From Citrobacter rodentium NBRC 105723 = DSM 16636 (GTDB lineage: Bacteria; Pseudomonadota; Gammaproteobacteria; Enterobacterales; Enterobacteriaceae): DNA of 64,000 bases. Shown here piece after piece: positions 52,745 to 62,111 of this stretch. The notes beneath the pieces are model-generated. The model did no database searches, was not told the DNA's origin, and worked only from the letters and a program-made list of their open reading frames with translations. Location of the stretch: NCBI RefSeq assembly GCF_021278985.1, contig NZ_CP082833.1:1550001-1614000 (forward strand), written 5' to 3'. The translations under genes were made by a program, and so were the position numbers. The first letter of the stretch is position 1. Every line of letters begins with the position of its first letter.

Positions 52745-53101
52745 ATGTCCGTCTCAACGGGACGCTATCTGGTTGCCGTGACCGCCTGCGTTAGCGGCGT
52801 GGCGCATACCTACATGGCGGCTGAACGGCTGGAGAAGCTTTGTCAGCAGGAAAAATGGAACGTTAAAATTGAAACACAGGGCGCGCTCGGTACGGAAAAT
52901 CGCTTAACGGAGGAGGAGATCGGCCGGGCTGACGCCGTGCTGCTGATTACCGATATCGAACTGGCAGGCGCGGAACGTTTTAGCCAGAGCCGCTACGTGC
53001 AGTCGGGGATAAGCGCGTTTCTGCGCGAGCCGCAGCGGGTGATAAGCGCAGTGCGCAAACTGCTGACCGCTCCGCAACAGACGCATCTCATTCTGGAGTA
53101 A
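52745..53101 (+). CDS. frwD: Fructose-like PTS EIIB FrwD
   Basis: A 118-residue EIIB-Fru domain with phosphocysteine Cys15 in TACVSGVAHTYMAAE. A paralogue of FrwB, placed at the far end of the operon just after pflC with ACAGGAGG as ribosome site. The short extra C-terminal tail (QQTHLILE) is near the end of the convergent yijO gene. Confidence 0.94.
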   Translation: MSVSTGRYLVAVTACVSGVAHTYMAAERLEKLCQQEKWNVKIETQGALGTENRLTEEEIGRADAVLLITDIELAGAERFSQSRYVQSGISAFLREPQRVISAVRKLLTAPQQTHLILE

Positions 53102-53939
53102 CCGGTTTTTCCGTCAACTGGCTGTGATACTGTCGGCGATACTCCGACGGCGACCGTTCGGTGTTTTTACGGAACAGACGGCAAAAGTAGTTACTGTCCA
53201 CAAATCCGCAGGTATGCGCCACCTCTTTCACCTTCAGGTCGTAGCCCTTCAGCAACGTTTTGGCATGCTCCAGCCGCGTATGGTTCAGATACTCGTTAAA
53301 GCCGACGGCGCCCGTTTTTTGAAACAGGTGCGAGAGATAGTTCGGCGAGATATAAAACGCCTGCGCCACCTACTCGCGGGTGAGCGGCGAGGCGTAATGT
53401 TCATCAATATAGCTGCGAATGGCTTCAAACAGCGCCTGACTGCGGGAAGAGGTTTGGATCTGGCTGCCGAGCAGGTCGCGACAGTGACTGAGCAGGCTGG
53501 CGATAATCAGCCGCGCCGTTTGCTGCTCCTGCGGCTGCATCTGCATTTCATTGAGCGTTTGCAGCAGGAAAGAGCCGATCCGCGGGCCGCGTCGCGCAAC
53601 GTGCTGTTTCGCCAGATTCTGGTAGCTTTTGCCGTCCCATTGCACCACGCTGAAGCCTAACTGCTGTTTTCCGAACAGGATGCTAAGCGTGGTGACCGGC
53701 GTTTGCCAGCGCGGGAGGTTCCAGCCGCCCGCCGGAACGTAGAGTACGTCGCAAGCGACCAGCGTATCGCCAACGCTGGCATCGGTCAGCTCACCTTCCA
53801 GTACGATCTCCAGTCGTGGAAAATCCACCTGATACGCCAGGTCCGGCGCGGGTGTGCTGGCGGAGGCGAAAAAAATCCGCCGCAGCGAAGCGGGGCCGTT
53901 AATCAGGTGGGAAAGAAGATGGCTGACATCCTGATACAT
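53088..53939 (-). pseudogene. yijO: yijO, AraC-family regulator, interrupted by an amber codon
   Basis: The reading frame matches the full 283-residue YijO of E. coli, starting MYQDVSHLL at 53939. Codon 190 is TAG (53370-53372 on the plus strand reads CTA), where the E. coli protein has Trp (TGG) in the sequence REWVAQ. The break falls just inside the AraC helix-turn-helix domain: residues 1-189 keep the sensor part, and the next 93 codons (both HTH motifs, ending ...EKPVTPE) are in frame and undamaged. A GTG follows the stop directly. One base change explains everything, so the lesion is recent or could be a sequencing error. Confidence 0.88.
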
Positions 53940-54006
53940 GTTAATCCTTTGCGGAGCGCAGACAGGAGAAACAGTAACGTTGAAAACAGATGTCCTCAAG
54001 TGATTA

Positions 54007-54035
54007 TTGCCGGGGGCGCTTCGCTTGCCCGGCAA
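54007..54035. terminator. GC hairpin between eptC and yijO
   Basis: TTGCCGGG ... CCCGGCAA inverted repeat around gcgcttcgct, 10 bp after the eptC stop codon. A likely eptC terminator or small REP-like unit; there is no clear T-run. Confidence 0.5.
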
Positions 54036-54044
54036 TGGAGCGCT

Positions 54045-55778
54045 TTACTGATTCCCCACCTGGTCGCCATACGGCAGAGTGTCATAATCAATCAGCGCAT
54101 TTTTCTTGTACGGGTTGCCAATCCAGCGCGTAATCTCTTTGAACTGCGGGTTAACCACGGAGCGCGTCGGATCGTAACCTTCGTAGCTTAATCTCGCCAG
54201 ATCGGACCAGGTATGGATCAGCTCGGAGCTGCTGTACTTTCTGTCCACATACTGCGAGAAATCACGCGGATGCGCCGCCTGCCATTTTTCCGAGGTCCAC
54301 AGCAGGAACGGCACGGTATACATATGGCGCGTTGGGCTGTCCTCGTTACGCCCCTGCGTCTTATGCGGCGGCGTATCATAGACCTCTTCGCCGTGATCGG
54401 AGAGATAGAGCAGGAAGCCGTTCGGATCGGCCGCCTTATAATCCTTAATCAGAGTTGCCACGACCTTATCGTTATACAGGTTCGCGTTATCGTAATCGTT
54501 GTACGATTCCCGTTCCTCTTCGCTCAGCCCCGGCGGCAGGTGATCGGTATTGCCATCGAACTTGCCCTCGTTTTCCGGATAGCGGAACTTGTACTTAATG
54601 TGGGTGCCCAGCAGGTGAACGATGATGAACTTTTTCGGCGCCGGGTCGGCCATCACTTCTTTAAACGGCGCCAGCACGTTGCTGTCATATTCGCGCGCGC
54701 TCTGGGTGCGCTGCTGGTTCATATAAAACTGCTTATCGGTCTGCTTAGAGAAAACCGTCAGCATGGTATTGCGCGCGGTCATCGTCTGCTGGTTGGTGAT
54801 CCAGAAGGTCTTATAACCCGCCTGCTTCATCATGTTCATCAGCGACGGTCTGGTCAGATACAGATCCGGCTGCTTTTCGTTCGCGAAGGTCAGCGCCTGC
54901 TGCAAAATTTCGATCGTGTAGGGGCGCGAGGTCACCACGTTGTTAAACACGGTCAGATTCGGGTCTGTCTTATGCAGCGCGTCCAGCTGCGGCGTCGTTT
55001 CACGCGGGTAGCCGTACAGGCTCATGCGACCGCGCTGGGTGGATTCGCCAATCACCAGCACCAGCGTGCGCGGTGCATCGCCGCTGCTGTCTTTAAAGTT
55101 TGCCAGCGGCGGCAGCGCGTTGTTTTCATTAAGCAGATTATTCAGCGACGTCAGCTGGCGCTGATACTGATAGTAGCCGGAGATAAATTGCCACGGCGCG
55201 GCAGGCTCCATCCGCGAGGCCAGGCTGTCCAGCGACTTCTCAAACGGCTTGTGTTTAATCAAGGTGCCTGTTGCGAGTGGATGCAGTATCAGCCCGTAAA
55301 GCAGGGCGAATGAGATCAGATAGCGCCACGGCGAAGGGATATAGACCGGGCGCAGACGCGTCCACAGGAAGATCGCCACCGCCGTATAGGCCAGGGCGAT
55401 AAGGACGAGCTTCATGCTGAAGTACTGGGCCAGATATTCGCTGGCTTCGTTAGCATTACTTTCAAACATCACGAACAGTACGCTCTGCGAGAACTCCTGC
55501 CCGTAAATAACGTAATAGCTCAGCGCCGCCAGCGAGGCCGCCCACAGGATGATGCCCGTCACCGCCGCAATAATACGGATACGGTTAGGGAATAAGAACA
55601 CCGGGATCAGCCACAGAGAGCTATATAACAGGGAGTCCCGCAGCCCGTTAGTGCCGCTGTAGCCGCTTATAAATATGATTGCCTGAAGTAGTGTCGAAAA
55701 AAACCAAAAGTAAAGCATCGCCCAGCCAAGGGCCTTTCCGCTAAATGCGGACGCGGGCTGGAATTTTGTGGAATGCAT
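54045..55778 (-). CDS. eptC: Phosphoethanolamine transferase EptC (CptA/YijP)
   Basis: A 577-residue inner-membrane transferase that adds phosphoethanolamine to the heptose of lipopolysaccharide core. Five N-terminal membrane helices (residues about 15-185) precede a periplasmic alkaline-phosphatase-type domain. The Thr nucleophile is in VIGESTQRGRMSLYGY, and zinc-site residues include those of SDHGEEV and the preceding HLLGTH. Length equals E. coli. Confidence 0.96.
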   Translation of the reverse strand: MHSTKFQPASAFSGKALGWAMLYFWFFSTLLQAIIFISGYSGTNGLRDSLLYSSLWLIPVFLFPNRIRIIAAVTGIILWAASLAALSYYVIYGQEFSQSVLFVMFESNANEASEYLAQYFSMKLVLIALAYTAVAIFLWTRLRPVYIPSPWRYLISFALLYGLILHPLATGTLIKHKPFEKSLDSLASRMEPAAPWQFISGYYQYQRQLTSLNNLLNENNALPPLANFKDSSGDAPRTLVLVIGESTQRGRMSLYGYPRETTPQLDALHKTDPNLTVFNNVVTSRPYTIEILQQALTFANEKQPDLYLTRPSLMNMMKQAGYKTFWITNQQTMTARNTMLTVFSKQTDKQFYMNQQRTQSAREYDSNVLAPFKEVMADPAPKKFIIVHLLGTHIKYKFRYPENEGKFDGNTDHLPPGLSEEERESYNDYDNANLYNDKVVATLIKDYKAADPNGFLLYLSDHGEEVYDTPPHKTQGRNEDSPTRHMYTVPFLLWTSEKWQAAHPRDFSQYVDRKYSSSELIHTWSDLARLSYEGYDPTRSVVNPQFKEITRWIGNPYKKNALIDYDTLPYGDQVGNQ

Positions 55779-55982
55779 AGTGGTAGCCTGTCTTTAAACG
55801 TATTGCCAAACGTAACGACTAAATCTTAAGAGAATCTGAAGCTTCGCACGCCAAAGGGTGTTTACGCCGAAAATTCTTACAGTAGAAAAAACAGACAGGA
55901 ATATAAGTAAAACGAAACATTTATGACAGAAATATTTTAGCGCACCCTCGCGCAATAGCACGAGGGTACGAAAAATAGGAAT

Positions 55983-58634
55983 TTAGCCGGTATTACGCAT
56001 ACCTGCGGCAACGCCGGCGATGGTGACCATCAGCGCCTGTTCCACGCGCGGGTCCGGCTCTTTGCCCTGTTCTTCCGTCAGGCGTGAGCGGTGCAGCAGT
56101 TCGGCCTGCAGAACGTTCAGCGGGTCGGTGTAGATATTCCGCAACTGAATAGATTCGGCAATCCACGGCAGATCGGCCATCAGATGCGAGTCGTTGGCGA
56201 TATCCAGCACCACTTTGATGTCCTCTGCCAGCAGATTACGCAGTTCTTTGCCCAGCGGCCACAGCTCTTTGGCGACCAGACGCTGATCGTAATATTCCGC
56301 CAGCCACAAATCCGCTTTGGCGAAGACCATTTCCAGCATCCCGAGGCGGGTGGAGAAGAATGGCCAGTCGCGGCACATGGCTTCCAGTTCGCTCTGCTTG
56401 CCGTCTTCGACCACTTTTTGCAGCGCGGTTCCTGCGCCCAGCCAGGCTGGCAGCATCAGTCGGTTTTGCGTCCAGGCGAAGATCCACGGGATGGCGCGCA
56501 GCGATTCCACTCCGCCGGTCGGACGACGTTTCGCCGGTCGTGAACCGAGCGGTAGTTTGCCCAGCTCCTGCTCCGGCGTTGCGGAACGGAAATAGGGCAC
56601 AAAGTCTTTATTTTCGCGAACGTAGCCACGGTACAGATCGCAGGAGATAACCGACAGTTCGTCCATGATATGACGCCAGGCGTCCTTCGGCTCCGGCGGC
56701 GGCAGCAGGTTCGCCTCCAGAATCGCGCTGGTGTAAAGCGACAGGCTGCTGACGGTCACTTCCGGCAGGCCGTACTTAAAGCGGATCATCTCGCCCTGCT
56801 CGGTGACGCGCAGGCCGCCTTTCAGACTGCCCGGCGGCTGGGAGAGCAGCGCCGCGTGGGCAGGCGCGCCGCCGCGACCAATGGAGCCGCCGCGACCGTG
56901 GAACAGCGTCAGTTCAATGCCCGCTTTTTCGCAGGTCTTGATTAACGCATCCTGCGCCTGATACTGCGCCCAGGACGCCGCCATCACCCCGGCGTCTTTC
57001 GCCGAGTCGGAGTAGCCGATCATCACCATCTGCTTGCCCTGAATCAGGCCGCGATACCAGTCGATGTTCAGCAGCTGGGTCATGACGTCGTCGGCGTTAT
57101 TCAGGTCGTCAAGGGTTTCGAACAGCGGGGCAACCGGCATCGCGAAGCCAATTCCGGCCTCTTTTAACAGCAGGTGGACGGCCAGGACGTCAGACGGCGT
57201 TTTCGCCATTGAGATGACGTAGGCGGCAATCGACCCTTTCGGCGCTTCGGCAATGACCTTACAGGTATCGAGCACTTCGCGGGTGTCGTTGCTCGGCTCC
57301 CAGTGACGTGGCAGCAGCGGACGCTTGGAGTTCAGCTCGCGGATCAGGAACGCCTGTTTGTCCGCTTCGGACCAGCTTTCATAATCGCCGATGCCGAGGT
57401 AGCGGGTCAGTTCGCCCAGCGCTTCGGTATGACGGGTGCTTTCCTGACGGATATCAATGCGCACCAGCGGTACGCCGAAGCATTTCACGCGACGCAGGGT
57501 GTCGAGCAGTTCGCCGTTGGCGATAATGCCCATGCCGCAGGCCTGCAGCGACTGGTAACAGGCGTACAGCGGCTCCCACAGCTGTTCGTTTTGCGTCAGC
57601 AGTCCCGCCGGCTTCGGCAGTTTTTCGCCTTTCAGACGCGCTTCCAGCCACGCCTGGGTCGCCATCAGGCGGGAACGCAGATTTTTCATCAGATAGCGGT
57701 ACGGCTCACTGGCGCCTTCTTCGCCAACCATCGCTAACAGCTCCGGCGTGGCGTCGACCATCGACAGCTCTGAGACCAGCACCTGAATATCTTTCAGGAA
57801 CAGATCGGTGGCCTTCCAGCGGCTCAGCAGCAGAACGTGGCGGGTAATGTCCGCGGTGACGTTCGGGTTGCCGTCGCGGTCGCCGCCCATCCATGACGTG
57901 AATCGCACGGGGACAAAATCAACCGGCAACTGATAGCCGAGATTCTCTTCCAGCTGTTCGTTCAGTTCGCGCAGATAGTTCGGCACGCCCTGCCACAGGC
58001 TGTTCTCCACCACCGCGAAGCCCCACTTGGCTTCATCGACCGGGCTTGGCCGCTGTTTACGAATTTCATCCGTGTGCCATGACTGGGCAATCAGCTGGCG
58101 CAAACGGCGCATCAGCTGGTGGCGCTCGTAATCGACGATATCTTTGTTATCGAGCTGTTTTAAGCAGGCGTTGACTTCCACCATTTTGTGGATCAGCGTG
58201 CGGCGGGTGATTTCTGTCGGATGCGCGGTCAGCACCAGCTCCAGCGACAAAGATTCCACCGCTTTTTTGATGGTGGCTTCGTTGAGATTCGGCTGGTTTT
58301 TGAGTTTACGCAGGGTGCGGGCAATCACTTCCGGGTTGCTGGCGGCTTCGCCCTTCGGCGAAATGCTGTGATACTGCTCTGCGGTGTTGGCCAGGTTGAG
58401 AAACTGGCTAAAGGCGCGTGCGACCGGCAGCAGCTCATCGTTTGACAGATTCTGTAACGTGGTGAGCAACTCCTGGCGATTTGCCTCATTGCCAGCGCGT
58501 GAAGATTTTGACAGCTTACGGATTGTTTCTACGCGATCAAGAATGTTCTCTCCCAGCGCATCCTTGATGGTTTCTCCCAGCACTTTGCCGAGCATACTGA
58601 CATTACTACGCAACGCGGAATATTGTTCGTTCAT
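55983..58634 (-). CDS. ppc: Phosphoenolpyruvate carboxylase
   Basis: An 883-residue homotetrameric enzyme that carboxylates PEP to oxaloacetate, refilling the TCA cycle. Catalytic His138 is in LTAHPTE; the FHGRGGSIGRGG loop and C-terminal MRNTG allosteric tail (aspartate site) are intact. The start MNEQYSALRS at 58634 gives the E. coli length. An in-frame extension to 58754 reads through an ERIC-like remnant and is rejected. Confidence 0.97.
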   Translation of the reverse strand: MNEQYSALRSNVSMLGKVLGETIKDALGENILDRVETIRKLSKSSRAGNEANRQELLTTLQNLSNDELLPVARAFSQFLNLANTAEQYHSISPKGEAASNPEVIARTLRKLKNQPNLNEATIKKAVESLSLELVLTAHPTEITRRTLIHKMVEVNACLKQLDNKDIVDYERHQLMRRLRQLIAQSWHTDEIRKQRPSPVDEAKWGFAVVENSLWQGVPNYLRELNEQLEENLGYQLPVDFVPVRFTSWMGGDRDGNPNVTADITRHVLLLSRWKATDLFLKDIQVLVSELSMVDATPELLAMVGEEGASEPYRYLMKNLRSRLMATQAWLEARLKGEKLPKPAGLLTQNEQLWEPLYACYQSLQACGMGIIANGELLDTLRRVKCFGVPLVRIDIRQESTRHTEALGELTRYLGIGDYESWSEADKQAFLIRELNSKRPLLPRHWEPSNDTREVLDTCKVIAEAPKGSIAAYVISMAKTPSDVLAVHLLLKEAGIGFAMPVAPLFETLDDLNNADDVMTQLLNIDWYRGLIQGKQMVMIGYSDSAKDAGVMAASWAQYQAQDALIKTCEKAGIELTLFHGRGGSIGRGGAPAHAALLSQPPGSLKGGLRVTEQGEMIRFKYGLPEVTVSSLSLYTSAILEANLLPPPEPKDAWRHIMDELSVISCDLYRGYVRENKDFVPYFRSATPEQELGKLPLGSRPAKRRPTGGVESLRAIPWIFAWTQNRLMLPAWLGAGTALQKVVEDGKQSELEAMCRDWPFFSTRLGMLEMVFAKADLWLAEYYDQRLVAKELWPLGKELRNLLAEDIKVVLDIANDSHLMADLPWIAESIQLRNIYTDPLNVLQAELLHRSRLTEEQGKEPDPRVEQALMVTIAGVAAGMRNTG

Positions 58635-58680
58635 ATTAACCCAGACACCCCATCTCTTTTGTAAATGTCCTGATTCTTTC

Positions 58681-58738
58681 ACGCTGTAGCCGTGTTGGCT
58701 GCGCTCGTTTGCCGTCTGCTGCAACGCGAAATCGTGCG
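58681..58738. repeat. Shortened ERIC-like remnant in the ppc leader
   Basis: cgctgtagccgtgttggctg and gctgcaacgcgaaatcgtgc match the two arms of the ERIC element at 22278-22406 (gttggctgcgct and caacgcgaaatc). The central core is missing, leaving about 58 bp. It lies in the 5' leader of ppc. Confidence 0.6.
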
Positions 58739-58892
58739 GACTTAATTTTTTCACATCACTTACTCATCTTATAAAGCCACGTAAAAACCGTGGCGTCAAT
58801 TGCTGCGAAATCGGTTCAGCAAACCAATAAATAGCGGCTAATTTACGTTATTTAATTCCTCGTGAATCAAATAAGCATTACTTATGAAAATG

Positions 58893-58934
58893 TAAAAAAA
58901 CGCCGCGTTTAATACCAAAGAATTAACGCGGCGG
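58893..58934 (-). terminator. Terminator of argE
   Basis: On the minus strand a stem CGCCGCGTT ... AACGCGGCG is followed by seven to eight T, 9 bp after the argE stop codon. Confidence 0.85.
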
Positions 58935-58942
58935 GCAGACGA

Positions 58943-60094
58943 TCAGTGCCAGCAGAAATGGTGTACAACCTGGGTAATCAGCTCCCGGGTCGGCTTAATA
59001 AAACGCGTCTCCAGATATTCATCAGGCTGATGCGCCTGATTGATGGAGCCGGGGCCGAGCACCAGCGTCGGGCACAGGGTCTGAATAAACGGCGCTTCGG
59101 TACAGTAGTTCACCACGTCGGTTTTCTCGCCAAGCAGCTTTTCCACCATTTCCACCAGTTGATGATCCGGCGGGCATTCGTAGCCCGGAATCGGCGGATG
59201 CAGTTCCGCCACCGTCAGGCGTCCCGGCCAGCGCTCGCTAACCGGCGCCAGCGCTTCCGCCAGAAGGCCGTCGAGTTCGCTTAACGTCATACCCGGTAGC
59301 GGGCGGATATCCATATGCAGTTCACAGCAGGCGCAGATGCGGTTCGATGCGTCGCCGCCGTGCAGGCTGCCGAGATTAAGCGTCGGATAGGGCACGGTGA
59401 ACGCTTCATAGTGGTAACGCTCTTTCAGCGAGTCGCGCAACTGCATAATGCGGCCAATCGCATCGTGCATCAGCTCAATGGCATTCACACCGCGCGCCGG
59501 ATCGCTGGAGTGACCGGACTGGCCCAGCACGCGCACCGCCGTAGAAATATGGCCCTTGTGAGCGCGAATCGGCTGCAGCGAGGTGGGTTCACCGATGATG
59601 GCGCAGTCCGGACGAATCGTCGCGTTCTCCGAGAAATAACGCGCGCCGGCCATGCTAGTTTCTTCGTCGGCGGTCGCCAGCACGTAGAGCGGTTTTTTCA
59701 GTTTCGTTACGTCCACGTCGCGCAGGGCGTCGAGAATAAACGCGAAGAAACCCTTCATGTCCGCCGTTCCCAGGCCGTACAGCTTGTTGTCGTGTTCGGT
59801 CAGGGTGAACGGATCGCGGGTCCAGCGACCGTCGTCAAACGGCACGGTGTCGGTATGACCCGTCAGCAGCAGCCCGCCCGCGCCGTGGCCGGTGCTGGCG
59901 AGCAGGTTGAATTTATTGCGGGTGCCCGGAACCGGTTGCACCTCTACATTGAAACCAAGTTCGCTGAACCAACCCGCCAGCAGATTGATTAAAGACTCGT
60001 TGCTCTGGTCCAACGCTTCTTCGGTGGCGCTGATGGACGGTGTGGCAATCAGGGCGCGGTAAATCTCGATAAATGGCGGTAAGTTCATTTTCAT
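58943..60094 (-). CDS. argE: Acetylornithine deacetylase
   Basis: A 383-residue M20-family zinc peptidase-like enzyme that releases ornithine from N-acetylornithine in arginine synthesis. Metal ligands His80 (GHTDTVP) and Asp112 (TADMKG), and catalytic Glu144 (ADEET) are at the expected places. The start at 60094 gives the E. coli length; an ATG three codons earlier is also possible. Divergent from argCBH across paired ARG boxes. Confidence 0.97.
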   Translation of the reverse strand: MKMNLPPFIEIYRALIATPSISATEEALDQSNESLINLLAGWFSELGFNVEVQPVPGTRNKFNLLASTGHGAGGLLLTGHTDTVPFDDGRWTRDPFTLTEHDNKLYGLGTADMKGFFAFILDALRDVDVTKLKKPLYVLATADEETSMAGARYFSENATIRPDCAIIGEPTSLQPIRAHKGHISTAVRVLGQSGHSSDPARGVNAIELMHDAIGRIMQLRDSLKERYHYEAFTVPYPTLNLGSLHGGDASNRICACCELHMDIRPLPGMTLSELDGLLAEALAPVSERWPGRLTVAELHPPIPGYECPPDHQLVEMVEKLLGEKTDVVNYCTEAPFIQTLCPTLVLGPGSINQAHQPDEYLETRFIKPTRELITQVVHHFCWH

Positions 60095-60120
60095 TGTTGA
60101 CACACCTTAGGTCGTGATAG

Positions 60121-60159
60121 TATCAATATTCATGCACAAAATGTGAATAAAAATACATT
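60121..60159. promoter_or_regulatory. Paired ARG boxes of the argE / argCBH divergent operator
   Basis: Two 18-bp boxes, TATCAATATTCATGCACA (60121-60138) and TGTGAATAAAAATACATT (60142-60159), are separated by 3 bp. This is the spacing and sequence of ArgR hexamer targets in E. coli. Confidence 0.9.
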
Positions 60160-60182
60160 AACGTTGAGCATAAAGGAACCCG

Positions 60183-61187
60183 ATGTTGAATACGCTGATT
60201 GTAGGCGCTAGCGGTTATGCGGGCGCAGAGCTTGTAAGCTACGTAAATCGCCACCCTCATATGACCATAACCGCTTTGACCGTCTCAGCGCAAAGCAATG
60301 ATGCAGGAAAGTTAATCTCCGATTTGCATCCCCAGCTTAAAGGCATTGTTGATCTCCCGTTGCAGCCGATGTCCGACATCCGTGAGTTTTCCGACGGCGT
60401 GGACGTGGTGTTCCTGGCCACGGCGCACGAAGTCAGCCACGATCTGGCGCCGCAGTTCCTGGCGGCCGGTTGCGTGGTATTCGATCTCTCCGGCGCGTTT
60501 CGCGTCAACGACGCCGGGTTCTATGAAAAATATTATGGCTTCAGCCATCAGCATCCTGAACTGCTGGCACAGGCGGTGTACGGGCTGGCGGAGTGGAGCG
60601 TGGATGCGCTGAAAGAGGCGAATCTGATTGCCGTGCCGGGCTGTTACCCGACGGCGGCGCAGCTTTCGCTGAAACCGCTGATTGATGGCGGGCTGCTGGA
60701 TCTGACCTACTGGCCGGTAATCAACGCCACCAGTGGGGTGAGCGGCGCGGGGCGCAAGGCCGCGCTGTCTAACAGTTTCTGTGAAGTCAGCTTACAGCCG
60801 TACGGCGTATTTACCCATCGCCACCAGCCGGAGATCGCCAGCCACCTGGGGGCGGAGGTGATCTTTACTCCCCATCTGGGCAACTTCCCGCGCGGGATCC
60901 TTGAAACCATCACCTGCCGTCTGAAGCCGGGGGTGACCCATGCGCAGGTCGCTCAGGCGCTGCGCCAGGCGTATGACGATAAACCGCTGGTACGCCTGTA
61001 TGAGCAGGGCGTTCCGGCGCTGAAGAATGTGGTCGGGCTGCCATTTTGTGATATCGGTTTTGCCGTTCAGGGCGAGCATTTGATCGTGGTGGCGACCGAA
61101 GATAACTTATTGAAAGGCGCGGCGGCGCAGGCTGTGCAGTGCGCTAATATTCGTTTCGGCTTTGCTGAAACGCAGTCTCTTGTTTAA
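60183..61187 (+). CDS. argC: N-acetyl-gamma-glutamyl-phosphate reductase
   Basis: A 334-residue NADPH enzyme, third step of arginine synthesis. The Rossmann loop GASGYAGAEL (8-17) and catalytic Cys154 in VPGCYPTAA are present. Length equals E. coli. First gene of argCBH, under the paired ARG boxes; argB follows 7 bp later. Confidence 0.98.
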   Translation: MLNTLIVGASGYAGAELVSYVNRHPHMTITALTVSAQSNDAGKLISDLHPQLKGIVDLPLQPMSDIREFSDGVDVVFLATAHEVSHDLAPQFLAAGCVVFDLSGAFRVNDAGFYEKYYGFSHQHPELLAQAVYGLAEWSVDALKEANLIAVPGCYPTAAQLSLKPLIDGGLLDLTYWPVINATSGVSGAGRKAALSNSFCEVSLQPYGVFTHRHQPEIASHLGAEVIFTPHLGNFPRGILETITCRLKPGVTHAQVAQALRQAYDDKPLVRLYEQGVPALKNVVGLPFCDIGFAVQGEHLIVVATEDNLLKGAAAQAVQCANIRFGFAETQSLV

Positions 61188-61194
61188 GGGTGCA

Positions 61195-61971
61195 ATGATG
61201 AATCCATTAATTATCAAGCTGGGTGGCGTATTACTGGATAGCGAAGAGGCGCTGGCGCGTCTGTTTACCGCGCTGGTTAACTATCGCGAAACGCATCAAC
61301 GCCCGCTGGTGATTGTCCACGGCGGCGGCTGCGTGGTTGATGAGCTGATGAAAGGGCTGAATCTGCCGGTGAAAAAGAAAAACGGCCTGCGCGTCACGCC
61401 AGCCGATCAGATTGACATTATTACCGGCGCGCTGGCGGGAACGGCGAACAAAACGCTGCTGGCATGGGCGAAAAAACATCATATCGCTTCCGTCGGCCTC
61501 TACCTGGGCGATGGCGATAGCGTCAAAGTGACCCAGCTTGATGAGGAACTGGGTCATGTCGGGCTGGCGCAGCCGGGGTCGCCGGCGCTGATTAACACCC
61601 TGCTGAACGGCGGTTTTCTGCCGGTAGTGAGTTCAATCGGCGCGACGGAAGAAGGGCTGTTAATGAACGTCAACGCGGACCAGGCGGCGACCGCGCTGGC
61701 GGCGACGCTGGGGGCGGATCTGATCCTGCTCTCGGACGTGAGCGGCATCCTCGACGGCAAAGGCCAGCGTATTGCTGAAATGACTGCTGCGAAGGCGGAA
61801 CAGCTGATTGAGCAGGGTATTATCACTGACGGCATGATCGTGAAGGTCAACGCCGCGCTGGATGCGGCGCGTACGCTGGGTCGTCCGGTGGATATCGCCT
61901 CCTGGCGTCACGCCGAGCAGCTGCCGGCGCTGTTTAACGGTACGCCGATAGGCACCCGTATTTTAGCGTAA
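61195..61971 (+). CDS. argB: Acetylglutamate kinase
   Basis: A 258-residue amino-acid kinase, second step of arginine synthesis. Lys8 and the glycine loop are in IIKLGGVLLD; VIVHGGG (about 39-45) binds phosphate; the ATP-side segment is DVSGILDGKGQRI. The start MMNPLI at 61195 follows the argC stop by 7 bp; an upstream start inside argC is rejected. Confidence 0.98.
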   Translation: MMNPLIIKLGGVLLDSEEALARLFTALVNYRETHQRPLVIVHGGGCVVDELMKGLNLPVKKKNGLRVTPADQIDIITGALAGTANKTLLAWAKKHHIASVGLYLGDGDSVKVTQLDEELGHVGLAQPGSPALINTLLNGGFLPVVSSIGATEEGLLMNVNADQAATALAATLGADLILLSDVSGILDGKGQRIAEMTAAKAEQLIEQGIITDGMIVKVNAALDAARTLGRPVDIASWRHAEQLPALFNGTPIGTRILA

Positions 61972-61979
61972 GATTTAAT

Positions 61980-62084
61980 GCCCGGCGGCGCTCTGCTAGC
62001 CGGGTCTGCAAGACCGTAGGCCGGGTAAGCGCAGCGCCATCCGGTAGTATTCGTAGGCCGGATAAGCGTAGCGCCATCCGGCAT
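61980..62084. repeat. REP units inside argBH
   Basis: Three palindromic units in a row (gcccggcggcg..., taggccgggtaagcg...gccatccgg, taggccggataagcg...gccatccggc) fill the argB-argH gap, likely lowering readthrough or protecting the argCB mRNA 3' end. Confidence 0.8.
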
Positions 62085-62111
62085 TAACATCAGAATTTAA
62101 GGACGTACGTT

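Larger units (their letters stand above)
58635..58942. other. ppc promoter region and argE 3' region
   Basis: 308 bp without a gene. It contains an ERIC-derived remnant (58681-58738), an AT-rich ppc promoter segment (about 58750-58890) and the argE terminator (58893-58934). Confidence 0.6.

Noticed and set aside
58635..58754. N-terminal extension of ppc
   Set aside because: The 40 extra residues are translated from the ERIC-like remnant and are absent from the known protein; MNEQYSALRS at 58634 is the start.
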